Positions 1 to 8,441 of a stretch of DNA of 64,000 bases are shown here, piece by piece; position 1 is the first letter of the stretch, and every line of letters begins with the position of its first letter. Source of the DNA: Xylanibacter ruminicola. GTDB lineage: Bacteria; Bacteroidota; Bacteroidia; Bacteroidales; Bacteroidaceae. The stretch lies in NCBI RefSeq assembly GCF_900107775.1, contig NZ_FNRF01000003.1, positions 310,001-374,000 of the forward strand, read 5' to 3'. The notes under the pieces are model-generated. The model did not search any database. It had not been told where the DNA came from and saw only the letters and a program-made list of their open reading frames with translations. The position numbers and the translations under genes were made by a program.

Positions 1-1524
1 CGAGATGTTAAGGATGAAGCACATAAAATAGTAGATGAAGTTTCTGAGATAACACAATTCGCTTTAGCCGTTATTGATACATATGTAGATTCAGAAGGGC
101 AGGCCCATTGGTCTCTGAAAAGTAATCAATTAGATTACTATAAAGAGTCATTGATAGGAAAAGATCCTGATGTTGAAACTTCAAAAATGGTTTATGTACG
201 TGGTGTGCGCGCACGTATTTACTACTTTATATATGAGGCTTCCCTGTTGTCTGGACAAAAACGTAATGACATAAAAGCTATTGCCGAAGAACAAGGGGGA
301 GTCCGGCTATATAGAAAGGGATTCCGAGTACTGCCATACGGAGAAAAAGGAGATGACTGGTTAGGATTGGACGAGTCAGCAAGAAGACGTTCTATTGTAG
401 CCCCCCACCAGAATATCAGTTTCTTTGGATTAGTAGAGATAGACAATGATGGGGCTGAAGTATTCGAGGAGACGTCTAGTCGAGAAGGCCTTATCCAAGG
501 TGAGGCTTACGATGAATTAGTAGACTATCTTTATCGTGTTATTACATCGGCTGTACTGAAAATTGCAGATCTACGTGGACGTAAAGGTAGTGCTGGTCAG
601 AAGGATTGGAAAAAGAAGAATTCTACAATCCGTGTTGACACTGCTATAGAAGAGCTTAGAAATATTGTAGAAAAGAAGAATGGAGGAGAAAAAGGGAATG
701 AAAGTGATCAAGAAGCCAATTCTTTCTATAATCAAGCTAGTGAACTGATTGAGACTATTATAAAGGCGAGGAGTGAAGAAAAAGAGGAAACACAGAAACT
801 GATTGATGAGAACAATATGCTTCGTGTTCTTGCTGGAACGGGTCTTGTGATAGGAGAGTTTATACATGAGATAAAACGCTTTGAACCTTCTTTTTCTGCG
901 GATATTAGTATTCTTCGAAACAGAATGGCAGGAAATGAGGCTCTTTTGGAAAAGATAAGTGAAATGGAGGAAAAACTCAATGCATTTCACTCCTATACCG
1001 CCTATTTTGACAGAACAATTTCGCGAAATGTTATTCGTGAGCTTGAGCCTATTAATATCAAAGAGCAGGTAAATACCTTCTATAAGAATATTCAAAACGA
1101 TATTCAGCGGGCACACATTGATATGTCAGAACCCGTTTTTGAAGGAAAAGGATTAATAACAATTCCGATGCACCCATCAGAATGGATGTCAATTCTGTTT
1201 AATCTTTACACTAATGCAAAAAAAGCGATGAAGGATAAAGATGACAGAAGATTATTAATAAGATGTTGGAAAGCTGATGGAAATGTTTATCTACAGTTTT
1301 CTGACACTGGAAAGGGTATACCGGAAGAAGACTGGGATAATATTTTCAATGCGTTCTTCACAACCTCTTCGCCTGTTGGTCGTGGTAGCGATAGTTATAC
1401 AGGAACAGGTTTGGGCCTTACTATTATAAGAGAAATTGTGACGAGTTATAGTGGGGAAATAAAGGTAGTAGCCCCATATTTAGATTATAAAACAACATTT
1501 CAAATTTCAATACCAGCAAACTGA
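1..1524 (+). CDS. Sensor histidine kinase with MORC/Hsp90-like N-terminal part (5' end outside window)
   Basis: The frame is open from base 1, so the gene starts upstream; the TTG at 151 is only the first possible start in the window. The C-terminal half is a histidine kinase. It has an H-box (IHEIK, His codon 865-867), an N-box (NLYTNAKKAM, 1201-1230), a G1 box (DTGKGI, from 1303) and a G2 box (GTGLGL, from 1402). The first 190 visible residues instead resemble the S5/transducer segment that follows the ATPase in MORC/Hsp90-like GHKL proteins, with GGVRLYRKGFRVLPYG near 300-345 and a SREGLI motif near 480. I infer a second GHKL ATPase domain just upstream. A Glu/Lys-rich, probably coiled-coil linker (about 640-830) joins the halves. 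No membrane segment is visible, so it is probably cytosolic. Its stop overlaps the start of the receiver gene. Confidence 0.85.
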   Translation, partial: RDVKDEAHKIVDEVSEITQFALAVIDTYVDSEGQAHWSLKSNQLDYYKESLIGKDPDVETSKMVYVRGVRARIYYFIYEASLLSGQKRNDIKAIAEEQGGVRLYRKGFRVLPYGEKGDDWLGLDESARRRSIVAPHQNISFFGLVEIDNDGAEVFEETSSREGLIQGEAYDELVDYLYRVITSAVLKIADLRGRKGSAGQKDWKKKNSTIRVDTAIEELRNIVEKKNGGEKGNESDQEANSFYNQASELIETIIKARSEEKEETQKLIDENNMLRVLAGTGLVIGEFIHEIKRFEPSFSADISILRNRMAGNEALLEKISEMEEKLNAFHSYTAYFDRTISRNVIRELEPINIKEQVNTFYKNIQNDIQRAHIDMSEPVFEGKGLITIPMHPSEWMSILFNLYTNAKKAMKDKDDRRLLIRCWKADGNVYLQFSDTGKGIPEEDWDNIFNAFFTTSSPVGRGSDSYTGTGLGLTIIREIVTSYSGEIKVVAPYLDYKTTFQISIPAN

Positions 1525-2621
1525 TGAAGCGATATTATTACATAGATGACGAAGTGGATACCATAAAGTCGATAGCAGACGGTATCAATGAGTGTAAACT
1601 TGTACAAGTTGATGTTTTTCCTCTTGGCAAGCATAAGGAATTTGATAATTTGACTGAGCGTCTTAGGAGTGAATGGGACAATTTTGACGGTTTGATACTT
1701 GACCTGAAACTTGATGGAGGAGGTGTTGACAGTACGAAATTTACAGCCACCAGTCTTGCTCAATGGATTTCTTCGTATGTTATAGCCGAGCGTAAAGCTG
1801 CCAAGCCCCTTGTATTGCTTTCCAATGACCTTGAATGTGCTAATTTCAAAGCAGACATAACCAGCCACGATCTGTTTGACATGGTGTTAGAACGTAGTGG
1901 TGGGTTAAAATGGGATTGGTTTGCCAAGGTTTTGGCTATTATTGCTGAAGGCTATGACAAGCTAAACAATGATAAAGAGAAGAAACTGTCGAATTTACTC
2001 CAGTGGGATAGTATAGATACAACAGCTACTTATTTTGCGCCATTTACAGACTTAGCGTCGTTTAATGTACGTGAGTTTGCATCCTTTATATTGAATGACC
2101 TTTTCTTGCATCCAGGTCTTTTAATATCGGAACCTCTGCTTGCTGCGCGATATGGCGTTGATATGGAGAAATCTGGCGAAGGTTGGCAGAGATTTAAGAC
2201 CAAATACCTTGAAGTAGCAAAATACAGAGGATTATTTGGTGAGATTGCAAACTGCTATTGGAGTAAAAAAACACAGGAAGTGTTTATGACTTTAAGTGGA
2301 GGGAAAAGTGCTGCGTCTTTGACTACTATTCAGCGAGTAAAGGCTTTGAAAGATAAAGCAGAAGATGCCTCAGGGTTGATAGCTTACGAGCCTGCTGACA
2401 AAGATGCAAGTACCTATTGCTGGGCTATTGATGAAGTAACAAGAAAACCTTTGGACTCATCTGAAGGTTATATGATACAGGAAGAAGGAGGCTTGAAGTC
2501 TTGGCAAGAACCACGTTTTGTGTCATTTGATACCATTGAGTCAGGTAATTTAGGCGAAGTTCGTCTAGTACCATCCGAGAAGGAACGTTATGAAGAGGAT
2601 TTGGCGGCTTTGGAAGACTGA
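1524..2621 (+). CDS. Response-regulator-like protein with long C-terminal region of unknown fold
   Basis: The start overlaps the kinase stop (TGATG). Residues 1 to about 125 look like a receiver domain: an acidic pair D8-D9 in YIDDE, the likely phospho-acceptor D60 in LILDLKLD, and S100 in PLVLLSND at the Thr/Ser switch position. The remaining 240 residues match no output domain I recognise. There is no helix-turn-helix, GGDEF, EAL or HATPase motif, so it does not look like a simple transcription factor. The cognate kinase is presumably the gene just upstream. The C-terminal part may pass the signal to the two downstream proteins, one of them a DNA methylase. Receiver call good; effector role unknown. 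Confidence 0.8.
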   Translation: MKRYYYIDDEVDTIKSIADGINECKLVQVDVFPLGKHKEFDNLTERLRSEWDNFDGLILDLKLDGGGVDSTKFTATSLAQWISSYVIAERKAAKPLVLLSNDLECANFKADITSHDLFDMVLERSGGLKWDWFAKVLAIIAEGYDKLNNDKEKKLSNLLQWDSIDTTATYFAPFTDLASFNVREFASFILNDLFLHPGLLISEPLLAARYGVDMEKSGEGWQRFKTKYLEVAKYRGLFGEIANCYWSKKTQEVFMTLSGGKSAASLTTIQRVKALKDKAEDASGLIAYEPADKDASTYCWAIDEVTRKPLDSSEGYMIQEEGGLKSWQEPRFVSFDTIESGNLGEVRLVPSEKERYEEDLAALED

Positions 2622-3346
2622 TGGGAAAGAAGAACTATAGAAATATTGTGCAGGCCCAAGCTGCTAATTTAGATAAGGCAGTTGGAAGCTTAAAATCTAC
2701 GCTTGGTGATGTGGCTTGGCTTCGAAATTTGTCAGAGGCAGCCTCAACTATCCGCGAAAAGTGTAAAGGTGATGACTGGTCGGTACAGATTGATGACATG
2801 GAACTGCCAATAGAGAATCCAAAACATCTAAAGCCAAGCAAATTGAAAGGTAATTTGAAGATGTTTGTTTCTATCAGCATGGAAGGCAGTGGAAAAGGAT
2901 GGAAAAACGAGGAAGATTGCATTAAGAATCTGTGTTTTAAGGTGGAAGTAATTGAGAAGAACCAAAAGGATCCTCAGAAGAAATTCCAAACAGGTTTTCA
3001 TATAGATAGGGTAGATGACAAAGATGACTCCTCAGAGATGCATCCTCTCTATCATGTACATTTTCTCAACGAAAGTCTAATTGAAGGAACCGAAGTGTTG
3101 GCAATGGATGTTCCACGTTTGATGCATCACCCCGTGGATGTGTTGTTGGGAATACTGCTTGTCTATGCTAATTACAACCTGACAGGGTACAAGAAACTCC
3201 TTAACGATGGACTTTTCATGGGCTTATGTAGAGACTCCGCAAAACATATACTTACTCCATATTACCAGAGCCTCTCAAAAGTGCCATGGACTGAGGGAGT
3301 AACTTCTGATTATGACAAATCACTATGTCCGTATCTGACAGCATAG
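2621..3346 (+). CDS. Unassigned protein of the kinase-receiver-methylase operon
   Basis: A 241-residue protein whose start overlaps the receiver stop (TGATG) and whose end overlaps the methylase start by 22 bases, so translation is probably coupled to both neighbours. I do not recognise a named family. The N-terminal third is charged and probably helical. The C-terminal half carries HPLYHVHF (about residues 144-151) followed some 20 residues later by PRLMHHPVD. The conserved-looking His, Arg and Asp residues could form an active or nucleic-acid-binding site, but that is inference. No signal peptide or membrane segment is visible. The tight packing says it acts together with the kinase, receiver and methylase. 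Confidence 0.75.
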   Translation: MGKKNYRNIVQAQAANLDKAVGSLKSTLGDVAWLRNLSEAASTIREKCKGDDWSVQIDDMELPIENPKHLKPSKLKGNLKMFVSISMEGSGKGWKNEEDCIKNLCFKVEVIEKNQKDPQKKFQTGFHIDRVDDKDDSSEMHPLYHVHFLNESLIEGTEVLAMDVPRLMHHPVDVLLGILLVYANYNLTGYKKLLNDGLFMGLCRDSAKHILTPYYQSLSKVPWTEGVTSDYDKSLCPYLTA

Positions 3347-5208
3347 ATAGAGAGATATTGTCTTTCTTTAAGAAACTGGAAGACAAACGAACTGACTATA
3401 TTAATAAAATTATTGTCAGTTCATACGTGGAGTCACATCAGCTGAAAGTGGGGAAAAGAAATTTTCTCTATAAATATCTAATCGATAAAGGTGACGAGAC
3501 TCTAACAAGTTTGTTGAAAACAATACGGCGGTCGCACAACCGATTTGGTCTAGAAGAATTAGTTGAGGTATTTGAATTTGTCATTTCACCTGCAGATAAG
3601 GAAGTAAATGGTGCAGTATATACTCCAGCATTCATACGAGAGTTTATAGTTAGGAGGGTTTTGGCCGGATATGATAAAGAACGATGGCTTGATTTGTTAT
3701 ATGCCGACTTATCATGCGGCTGTGGTGGCTTTTTTTATACATTGATAAAGATAATTAGGGAAGAGCATGCTGATTTTTCAATCAGTGACTTTCTGCTTCG
3801 CAGTATCCTTGGTGTTGATATCAAAGAATATAGCGTCGAACGAACGAAAATATTATTATCATTGTATGCTCTCCAAGAAGGAGAGGAACTAAGAGGGGAT
3901 GTGTTCAATATATTCTGTCAAAACTCATTGAGTAATGAGTTTATGGAGACCAGAGTCGTTTTGCAGAATGGGGGCATCGACATCGTTATAGGAAACCCAC
4001 CTTATGTAGCCTCTTCTAAGATGTCTGAAGAAAATAGGCAATACGTAAAGAATTGGTCAGTATCAAAGACAGGAAAGTCGGACTTATACTTGCCTTTCTT
4101 TCAGTTAAGCCTTGACAGCTTGAAACCAGGAGGAACTCTTGGATATATTACTGTTAATACATTTTACCGCAGTTTAAATGGCGGTGCATTTAGAAACTAT
4201 CTTTCGGAAAAAGGACTTGATTTTACGATAGTTGATTTTGGTGCCGAACAATTATTTCGAGGATGTTCTACATATACATGTATATGTATTATTAGAAATA
4301 TACCTACCGATAGAATTCATTATCAAGAAACTGCGAGCGGCCTGCTATCATTTATTCATGAAGATGCTTTTGAGGATATTTCATACAATACACTTGACAA
4401 TAAGAAGGGCTGGATATTAAAAGACAAGAAAACTTCATTGAATATTGGTGCCATAGAATCAACTGGCACACCTTTGGGAAAGGTGGTGGAAATAAGAAAC
4501 GGATTTGCGACTCTTCGCAATGATGTTTATTTAATCCGACCAATACGTAAGGACAGGAAGTTTTTTTATTTTGAAAAAAAAGGTAGCGAGTTCAAGGTTG
4601 AACGCGCTGTATGCCGAGAAGCTATAAAGGCCAATTTGGTTAGACAAGAGAGTGATATAGAAACCCTTCGTGAATATATTATCTTTCCGTATCGTTCTGT
4701 AAACGGACAACAGGAAGTAATAGACGAAGAAGTCTTTCAAAGGAACTATCCTTTTGCTTACCACTATCTAGAAGGAAACCGAGAAGAGCTTGCGAAACGC
4801 GATAATGGCCATAAGAAATATCCGAAATGGTATGCATATGGCCGATCGCAGGCCTTGAATATACAAGGAAAGCGCTTGTTGTTACCTCACATATGTGATA
4901 CTCCCTGTTTTGTGTTTTGTGACAATGAAAACCTGTTGTTTTATGACGGGTATTCAATATTAGCAGAAACACCAAGACAATTAGAGATTATTAAACGTAT
5001 TTTGTCATCAGATATTTTCTGGTATTATATTACAAAAACGAGTAAACCATACAGTGGAGGGTTCTTCTCTTTAGAAAAGAGATATATACAGCATTTTGGT
5101 ATTCCTAGATTAACGGAAGAGCAGGAGCATATACTGCTATCCTTGCACAATCAGGATGAAGTGAATGAATGGTTAAATGAGGTCTATGGAATATGGAGAG
5201 TGGATTAG
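3325..5208 (+). CDS. N6-adenine DNA methyltransferase, Eco57I/TaqI-like, no nuclease domain seen
   Basis: A 627-residue class I methyltransferase. The SAM-binding motif I is DLSCGCGGF starting at D128. The catalytic motif IV is NPPY at residues 224-227, which is diagnostic of N6-adenine (or N4-cytosine) DNA methylases. After about residue 380 the sequence resembles a TaqI-type target-recognition domain (LGKVVEIRNGFATLRNDVYLI). Type IIG enzymes of this class usually start with a PD-(D/E)XK nuclease. Here the first 100 residues are helical and charged without such a motif, and at 627 residues it is shorter than typical fused enzymes of around 1000. It may be a methylase alone, with cleavage or signalling supplied by the operon partners. 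AT-rich codon use (ATA, TTA, AGA) suggests horizontal acquisition. Confidence 0.88.
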   Translation: MSVSDSIDREILSFFKKLEDKRTDYINKIIVSSYVESHQLKVGKRNFLYKYLIDKGDETLTSLLKTIRRSHNRFGLEELVEVFEFVISPADKEVNGAVYTPAFIREFIVRRVLAGYDKERWLDLLYADLSCGCGGFFYTLIKIIREEHADFSISDFLLRSILGVDIKEYSVERTKILLSLYALQEGEELRGDVFNIFCQNSLSNEFMETRVVLQNGGIDIVIGNPPYVASSKMSEENRQYVKNWSVSKTGKSDLYLPFFQLSLDSLKPGGTLGYITVNTFYRSLNGGAFRNYLSEKGLDFTIVDFGAEQLFRGCSTYTCICIIRNIPTDRIHYQETASGLLSFIHEDAFEDISYNTLDNKKGWILKDKKTSLNIGAIESTGTPLGKVVEIRNGFATLRNDVYLIRPIRKDRKFFYFEKKGSEFKVERAVCREAIKANLVRQESDIETLREYIIFPYRSVNGQQEVIDEEVFQRNYPFAYHYLEGNREELAKRDNGHKKYPKWYAYGRSQALNIQGKRLLLPHICDTPCFVFCDNENLLFYDGYSILAETPRQLEIIKRILSSDIFWYYITKTSKPYSGGFFSLEKRYIQHFGIPRLTEEQEHILLSLHNQDEVNEWLNEVYGIWRVD

Positions 5209-5305
5209 GATTGTTGAAGGGGATGGGCGTTTTATGCTTATTTGTTTGTGCCACGAGGGGGGGATCCAGAGTAGGATGAATAAGAACCATTTTGATAATT
5301 GAGTT

Positions 5306-6178
5306 ATGCAAGAACTTGATCAGCTCCTAACTTGGTGCGATACGGAATACATCAACGGTCAACACTGTCAATGTGGAATTGCATGTACAAACGAAAATTA
5401 CTGCAGAGGACAACAAACCAATTGTTACCCTTGTATACAGAGAGTTCATAGTTATGGTAATCGGACGTATCACTATAACTGTGACAAGATGATGTTGTAC
5501 TACACTCTCAAACACAGTTATAGATTTGGAGCCGAGGTGTTCTATGAAATAAACCGACTGAAGAACGATTTCATTAATTGGCAAGAAATAAATATAGCAT
5601 CTATTGGTTGTGGTCCCTGTTCAGAGTTGTTTGGAACGTTAAGTTTTTGGCGTACAATCGGCAAAAATGACGCGGACTTTCACTTTCGAGGATTTGATAC
5701 CGAACCGTTATGGCAACCTGTTATGAATCAGGTTCAAGCCTGCGTCCAGACGGCGGATGCGCAAACTTTTTGCCAAGATGTCTTTTCATATTATATGCAA
5801 TCTCAAGAACCAATAAATGTTATTATATTGAACTACATGCTGTCCGATATGATGAAGTTCCATTTTGCGCAATATGACAATTTCTTGAATAATCTTATTA
5901 TGTTGATACGTCAAAAGCGACCTCGCTATCTTTTAGTTAATGATGTCTATCTTCTGGTTTCTCTAGGAGCTACCAATAAAATGTTGAGATTTCTGAAAGA
6001 TGCTGGCTTGAGTTTTAAATCGGCGAAATTGCAATACCATGTTTTCCATCCATATATAGGTCAGTTTGGTAAGCAAGTGGCCAAACAGCCGTTTGTGATG
6101 TCAGATGCTTCTATCGTACAAAAATACAATCCTTTTTCAGAGACAAACAGTATCCAAACATATATTAAATTCCAATGA
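5306..6178 (+). CDS. Cys-rich SAM-methyltransferase-like protein
   Basis: A 290-residue protein of no family I can name. The first 45 residues hold seven cysteines (11, 21, 23, 27, 33, 40, 43), which suggests a zinc- or iron-sulfur-binding module. Residues 95-107 (INIASIGCGPCSE) look like the glycine-rich loop of a class I SAM-dependent methyltransferase, followed by Rossmann-like strands (FRGFDTEP; INVIILNYMLSD). The stop overlaps the next start by four bases (ATGA), so it is translationally coupled to the DUF1848 protein. It lies 97 bases after the methylase, on the same strand. Substrate unknown; the methyltransferase assignment rests on the loop and fold order only. Confidence 0.7.
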   Translation: MQELDQLLTWCDTEYINGQHCQCGIACTNENYCRGQQTNCYPCIQRVHSYGNRTYHYNCDKMMLYYTLKHSYRFGAEVFYEINRLKNDFINWQEINIASIGCGPCSELFGTLSFWRTIGKNDADFHFRGFDTEPLWQPVMNQVQACVQTADAQTFCQDVFSYYMQSQEPINVIILNYMLSDMMKFHFAQYDNFLNNLIMLIRQKRPRYLLVNDVYLLVSLGATNKMLRFLKDAGLSFKSAKLQYHVFHPYIGQFGKQVAKQPFVMSDASIVQKYNPFSETNSIQTYIKFQ

Positions 6179-7530
6179 TATTGAGCGTAAGTCGCAGGAC
6201 AGATATACCAGCCTTCTATTCAGAATGGTTCTTTAACCGCCTGAAGGAAGGCTTTGTGTATGTGAGGAATCCGATGAACATTCACCAGGTGAGTAAGATT
6301 ACGATTTCACCTGACGTGATAGACTGCATTGTGTTATGGAGCAAGAACCCCAGACCAATGTTGAACCGTTTGGATGAACTGAAGGACTACATGTATTATT
6401 TCCAGTTCACTATCAATCCATACGATAAGGGTTTGGAATTAGGCGTACCTCGCAAAGAAGGAATCATTCAAACTTTTAAAGAGCTGTCAGAAAAGATAGG
6501 CACCAAAAGAGTGATTTGGCGATATGACCCAATACTGCTTACCGATAGCATGGGAATAGACTACCATGTACGCTATTTTGAGGAAATAGCAAAAAGGCTG
6601 GCTGGCTTTACTGATACTTGTGTTATCAGTTTTGTTGACCTCTATAAGAAAACTCAGCGGAATCTACAAGATTCTCTAGCACGCGAGCCTTCTTTGAAGG
6701 AAATGGCAGATTTGGCAACAAAGCTGTTCTTCATTGCGAGCCGCTACGGTATTAAGATTCAGACTTGTGCAGAAGAGATAGCGTTGGAATCAGTTGGGAT
6801 TAAGCATGGCAAATGTATAGATAATGCGCTCATTGAAGACCTTTTGGGCGTAAAACTGGTGGTTGACAAAGATCCGAACCAAAGGAAAGAATGCGGTTGT
6901 GTGCAGAGCATAGATATAGGAGAGTACAACACATGCGCCCATGGCTGCAAATACTGTTATGCCAACTTTAAGGACGGGGTGGTGGCCAAGAACCGTATGG
7001 CACATGACCCGAATTCTCCACTATTGATAGGTGCCCTTGGGACTGATGACAAGGTGTTTGAGAGAAAGCTCTTCTCATTTATTAAAATTCCGGAGCCATT
7101 TAAGGCAGGCGATATTGTGAAACTTAAGCATCCTGAACTTTATAAGAAAGCAAGCGATTTTTACGGATATGGAACGAATCTGTATAAGATTGTGGAGATA
7201 AGGGGGAATGTGGTCAGATTGGCTGGTGTCCAGACGGAAGTTTCATTAGCACAAGTGAAGCCTGTTGCTATAGATGGGGTAGAAGACCGATGGATATATT
7301 ATGACCCCGTAATAGCTGCTTCTATAGTTTTTCCTGGGGATGAGATCCCTGCGCACAGGACGGATTATTCGTATTATATGGATGCTTTTGAGCACTGCTT
7401 TGATGAGAGACACAGGTCATTTAGAGTGTTAGTTGCGAAGAAAAAACTGGTATATGTGCATGAGGTGCAGCACTGGTTGCGAAAACATCACCAAGAGGAT
7501 AGGCTGAAGATTAATGAATCGATGTTGTAG
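6175..7530 (+). CDS. DUF1848 family radical-SAM-type protein with extra C-terminal domain
   Basis: The N-terminal 300 residues match the DUF1848 pattern: start ILSVSRRTDIPAFY, then WSKNPRPML and WRYDPI. A cysteine cluster follows at C240, C242 and C254-x3-C258-x2-C261, the last being a radical-SAM-like CX3CX2C motif. It sits near the C-terminal end of the domain, as is usual for DUF1848. After the usual end (HDPNSPLLIG) there are about 150 more residues. These include KAGDIVKLKHPELYKK and an aromatic, charged tail, and I cannot assign them. The family function is unknown to me. The four-base overlap with the Cys-rich methyltransferase-like gene suggests a shared pathway or complex. Confidence 0.82.
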   Translation: MILSVSRRTDIPAFYSEWFFNRLKEGFVYVRNPMNIHQVSKITISPDVIDCIVLWSKNPRPMLNRLDELKDYMYYFQFTINPYDKGLELGVPRKEGIIQTFKELSEKIGTKRVIWRYDPILLTDSMGIDYHVRYFEEIAKRLAGFTDTCVISFVDLYKKTQRNLQDSLAREPSLKEMADLATKLFFIASRYGIKIQTCAEEIALESVGIKHGKCIDNALIEDLLGVKLVVDKDPNQRKECGCVQSIDIGEYNTCAHGCKYCYANFKDGVVAKNRMAHDPNSPLLIGALGTDDKVFERKLFSFIKIPEPFKAGDIVKLKHPELYKKASDFYGYGTNLYKIVEIRGNVVRLAGVQTEVSLAQVKPVAIDGVEDRWIYYDPVIAASIVFPGDEIPAHRTDYSYYMDAFEHCFDERHRSFRVLVAKKKLVYVHEVQHWLRKHHQEDRLKINESML

Positions 7531-7548
7531 AGGGATGTTCCAAAGAAG

Positions 7549-8262
7549 ATGATGCCAAATATTATTATTAATGAGAATGGGGCGTTTGGGAATACTAATT
7601 ATGGGGTAATAAGATTATTGCTCTATATGGTGGATGTAAATATGATGAGCGCAATAGAACGTCCATTTTTCTCTACTCGACGGTGCATCGTGGTGCCTAC
7701 TGAGGGTGCCCCCATGTGCTCAAAAGTAGGGGAAGGACATATAATCTTTCTGAATGTCAAAGAAAACTACTGGTGTCAGTGGGTTTATCAGTTTGCCCAT
7801 GAGTATTGCCATCATCTGATTGATGGAACGCTTACGGGTGAATGGTCTAATTTGCTTTGGTTTGAAGAAACAATATGTGAGTTGTCTTCTCTTTACAATC
7901 TAAATAAGATGGTAGACTTCTGTAGTACAAATGGATTGCCGGGGTATTCTTCGTCGGTACAGGTGTATCTTGGTAACTTGTTGACGAAGAATAATGCATA
8001 TAATTTGAATGCGTCAGGAGGATGGTATTTGGAGAAGTCAGAGATACTTAAAAATGAGAAATATAAAAGGGATTTGTATAACGCTATAGCCGTTATGATG
8101 TACCCATTGTTTGTTAAGAACCCGAATTTATGGAAGCTGATACTTAATATCGGTGATATTCGTTCTTGGACAACGTTGGATGATTTATTTTCACACCTTG
8201 AGGCTACTGCGGACTATAGTTATAGTGAGTCGTTGTGCAGGTTGAGACGAATGTTTAGTTAA
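7549..8262 (+). CDS. Putative zinc metallopeptidase-like protein (HExxH)
   Basis: A 237-residue protein with HEYCH at residues 84-88, preceded by hydrophobic residues, and WFEETICE 20 residues later. Glu106, 107 or 111 could supply the third zinc ligand, as in gluzincins. No signal peptide or transmembrane segment is seen, so it is probably intracellular. The rest matches no family I recognise. It follows the DUF1848 gene by 18 bases on the same strand and ends the AT-rich seven-gene run. The start could be either of two adjacent ATGs (7549 or 7552). A peptidase that cleaves a partner after infection or damage would fit the context, but that is speculation. Confidence 0.68.
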   Translation: MMPNIIINENGAFGNTNYGVIRLLLYMVDVNMMSAIERPFFSTRRCIVVPTEGAPMCSKVGEGHIIFLNVKENYWCQWVYQFAHEYCHHLIDGTLTGEWSNLLWFEETICELSSLYNLNKMVDFCSTNGLPGYSSSVQVYLGNLLTKNNAYNLNASGGWYLEKSEILKNEKYKRDLYNAIAVMMYPLFVKNPNLWKLILNIGDIRSWTTLDDLFSHLEATADYSYSESLCRLRRMFS

Positions 8263-8302
8263 GATGATAGAGGCATGACATAGGAAGAACGGTGGAACAT
8301 TT

Positions 8303-8334
8303 ATGGTTCATGGTTCAAGGTGAATGGTTCAAAT
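8303..8334 (+). repeat. Degenerate short tandem repeat (ATGGTTCA-type)
   Basis: Three imperfect copies of ATGGTTCA lie in the short spacer between the HExxH gene and the pseudogene. The pattern resembles other AT-rich degenerate repeats found at gene junctions in this window. No promoter box is seen here. Confidence 0.6.
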
Positions 8335-8441
8335 TTGACGTTAATGGAGAATTAAGCAGGTAGTAAGGAATACTTACGGGCTGATGGATACGAAAAAATG
8401 GATGTCACAGATTGTGATACCCTATTGAAAGAGGATACGAT

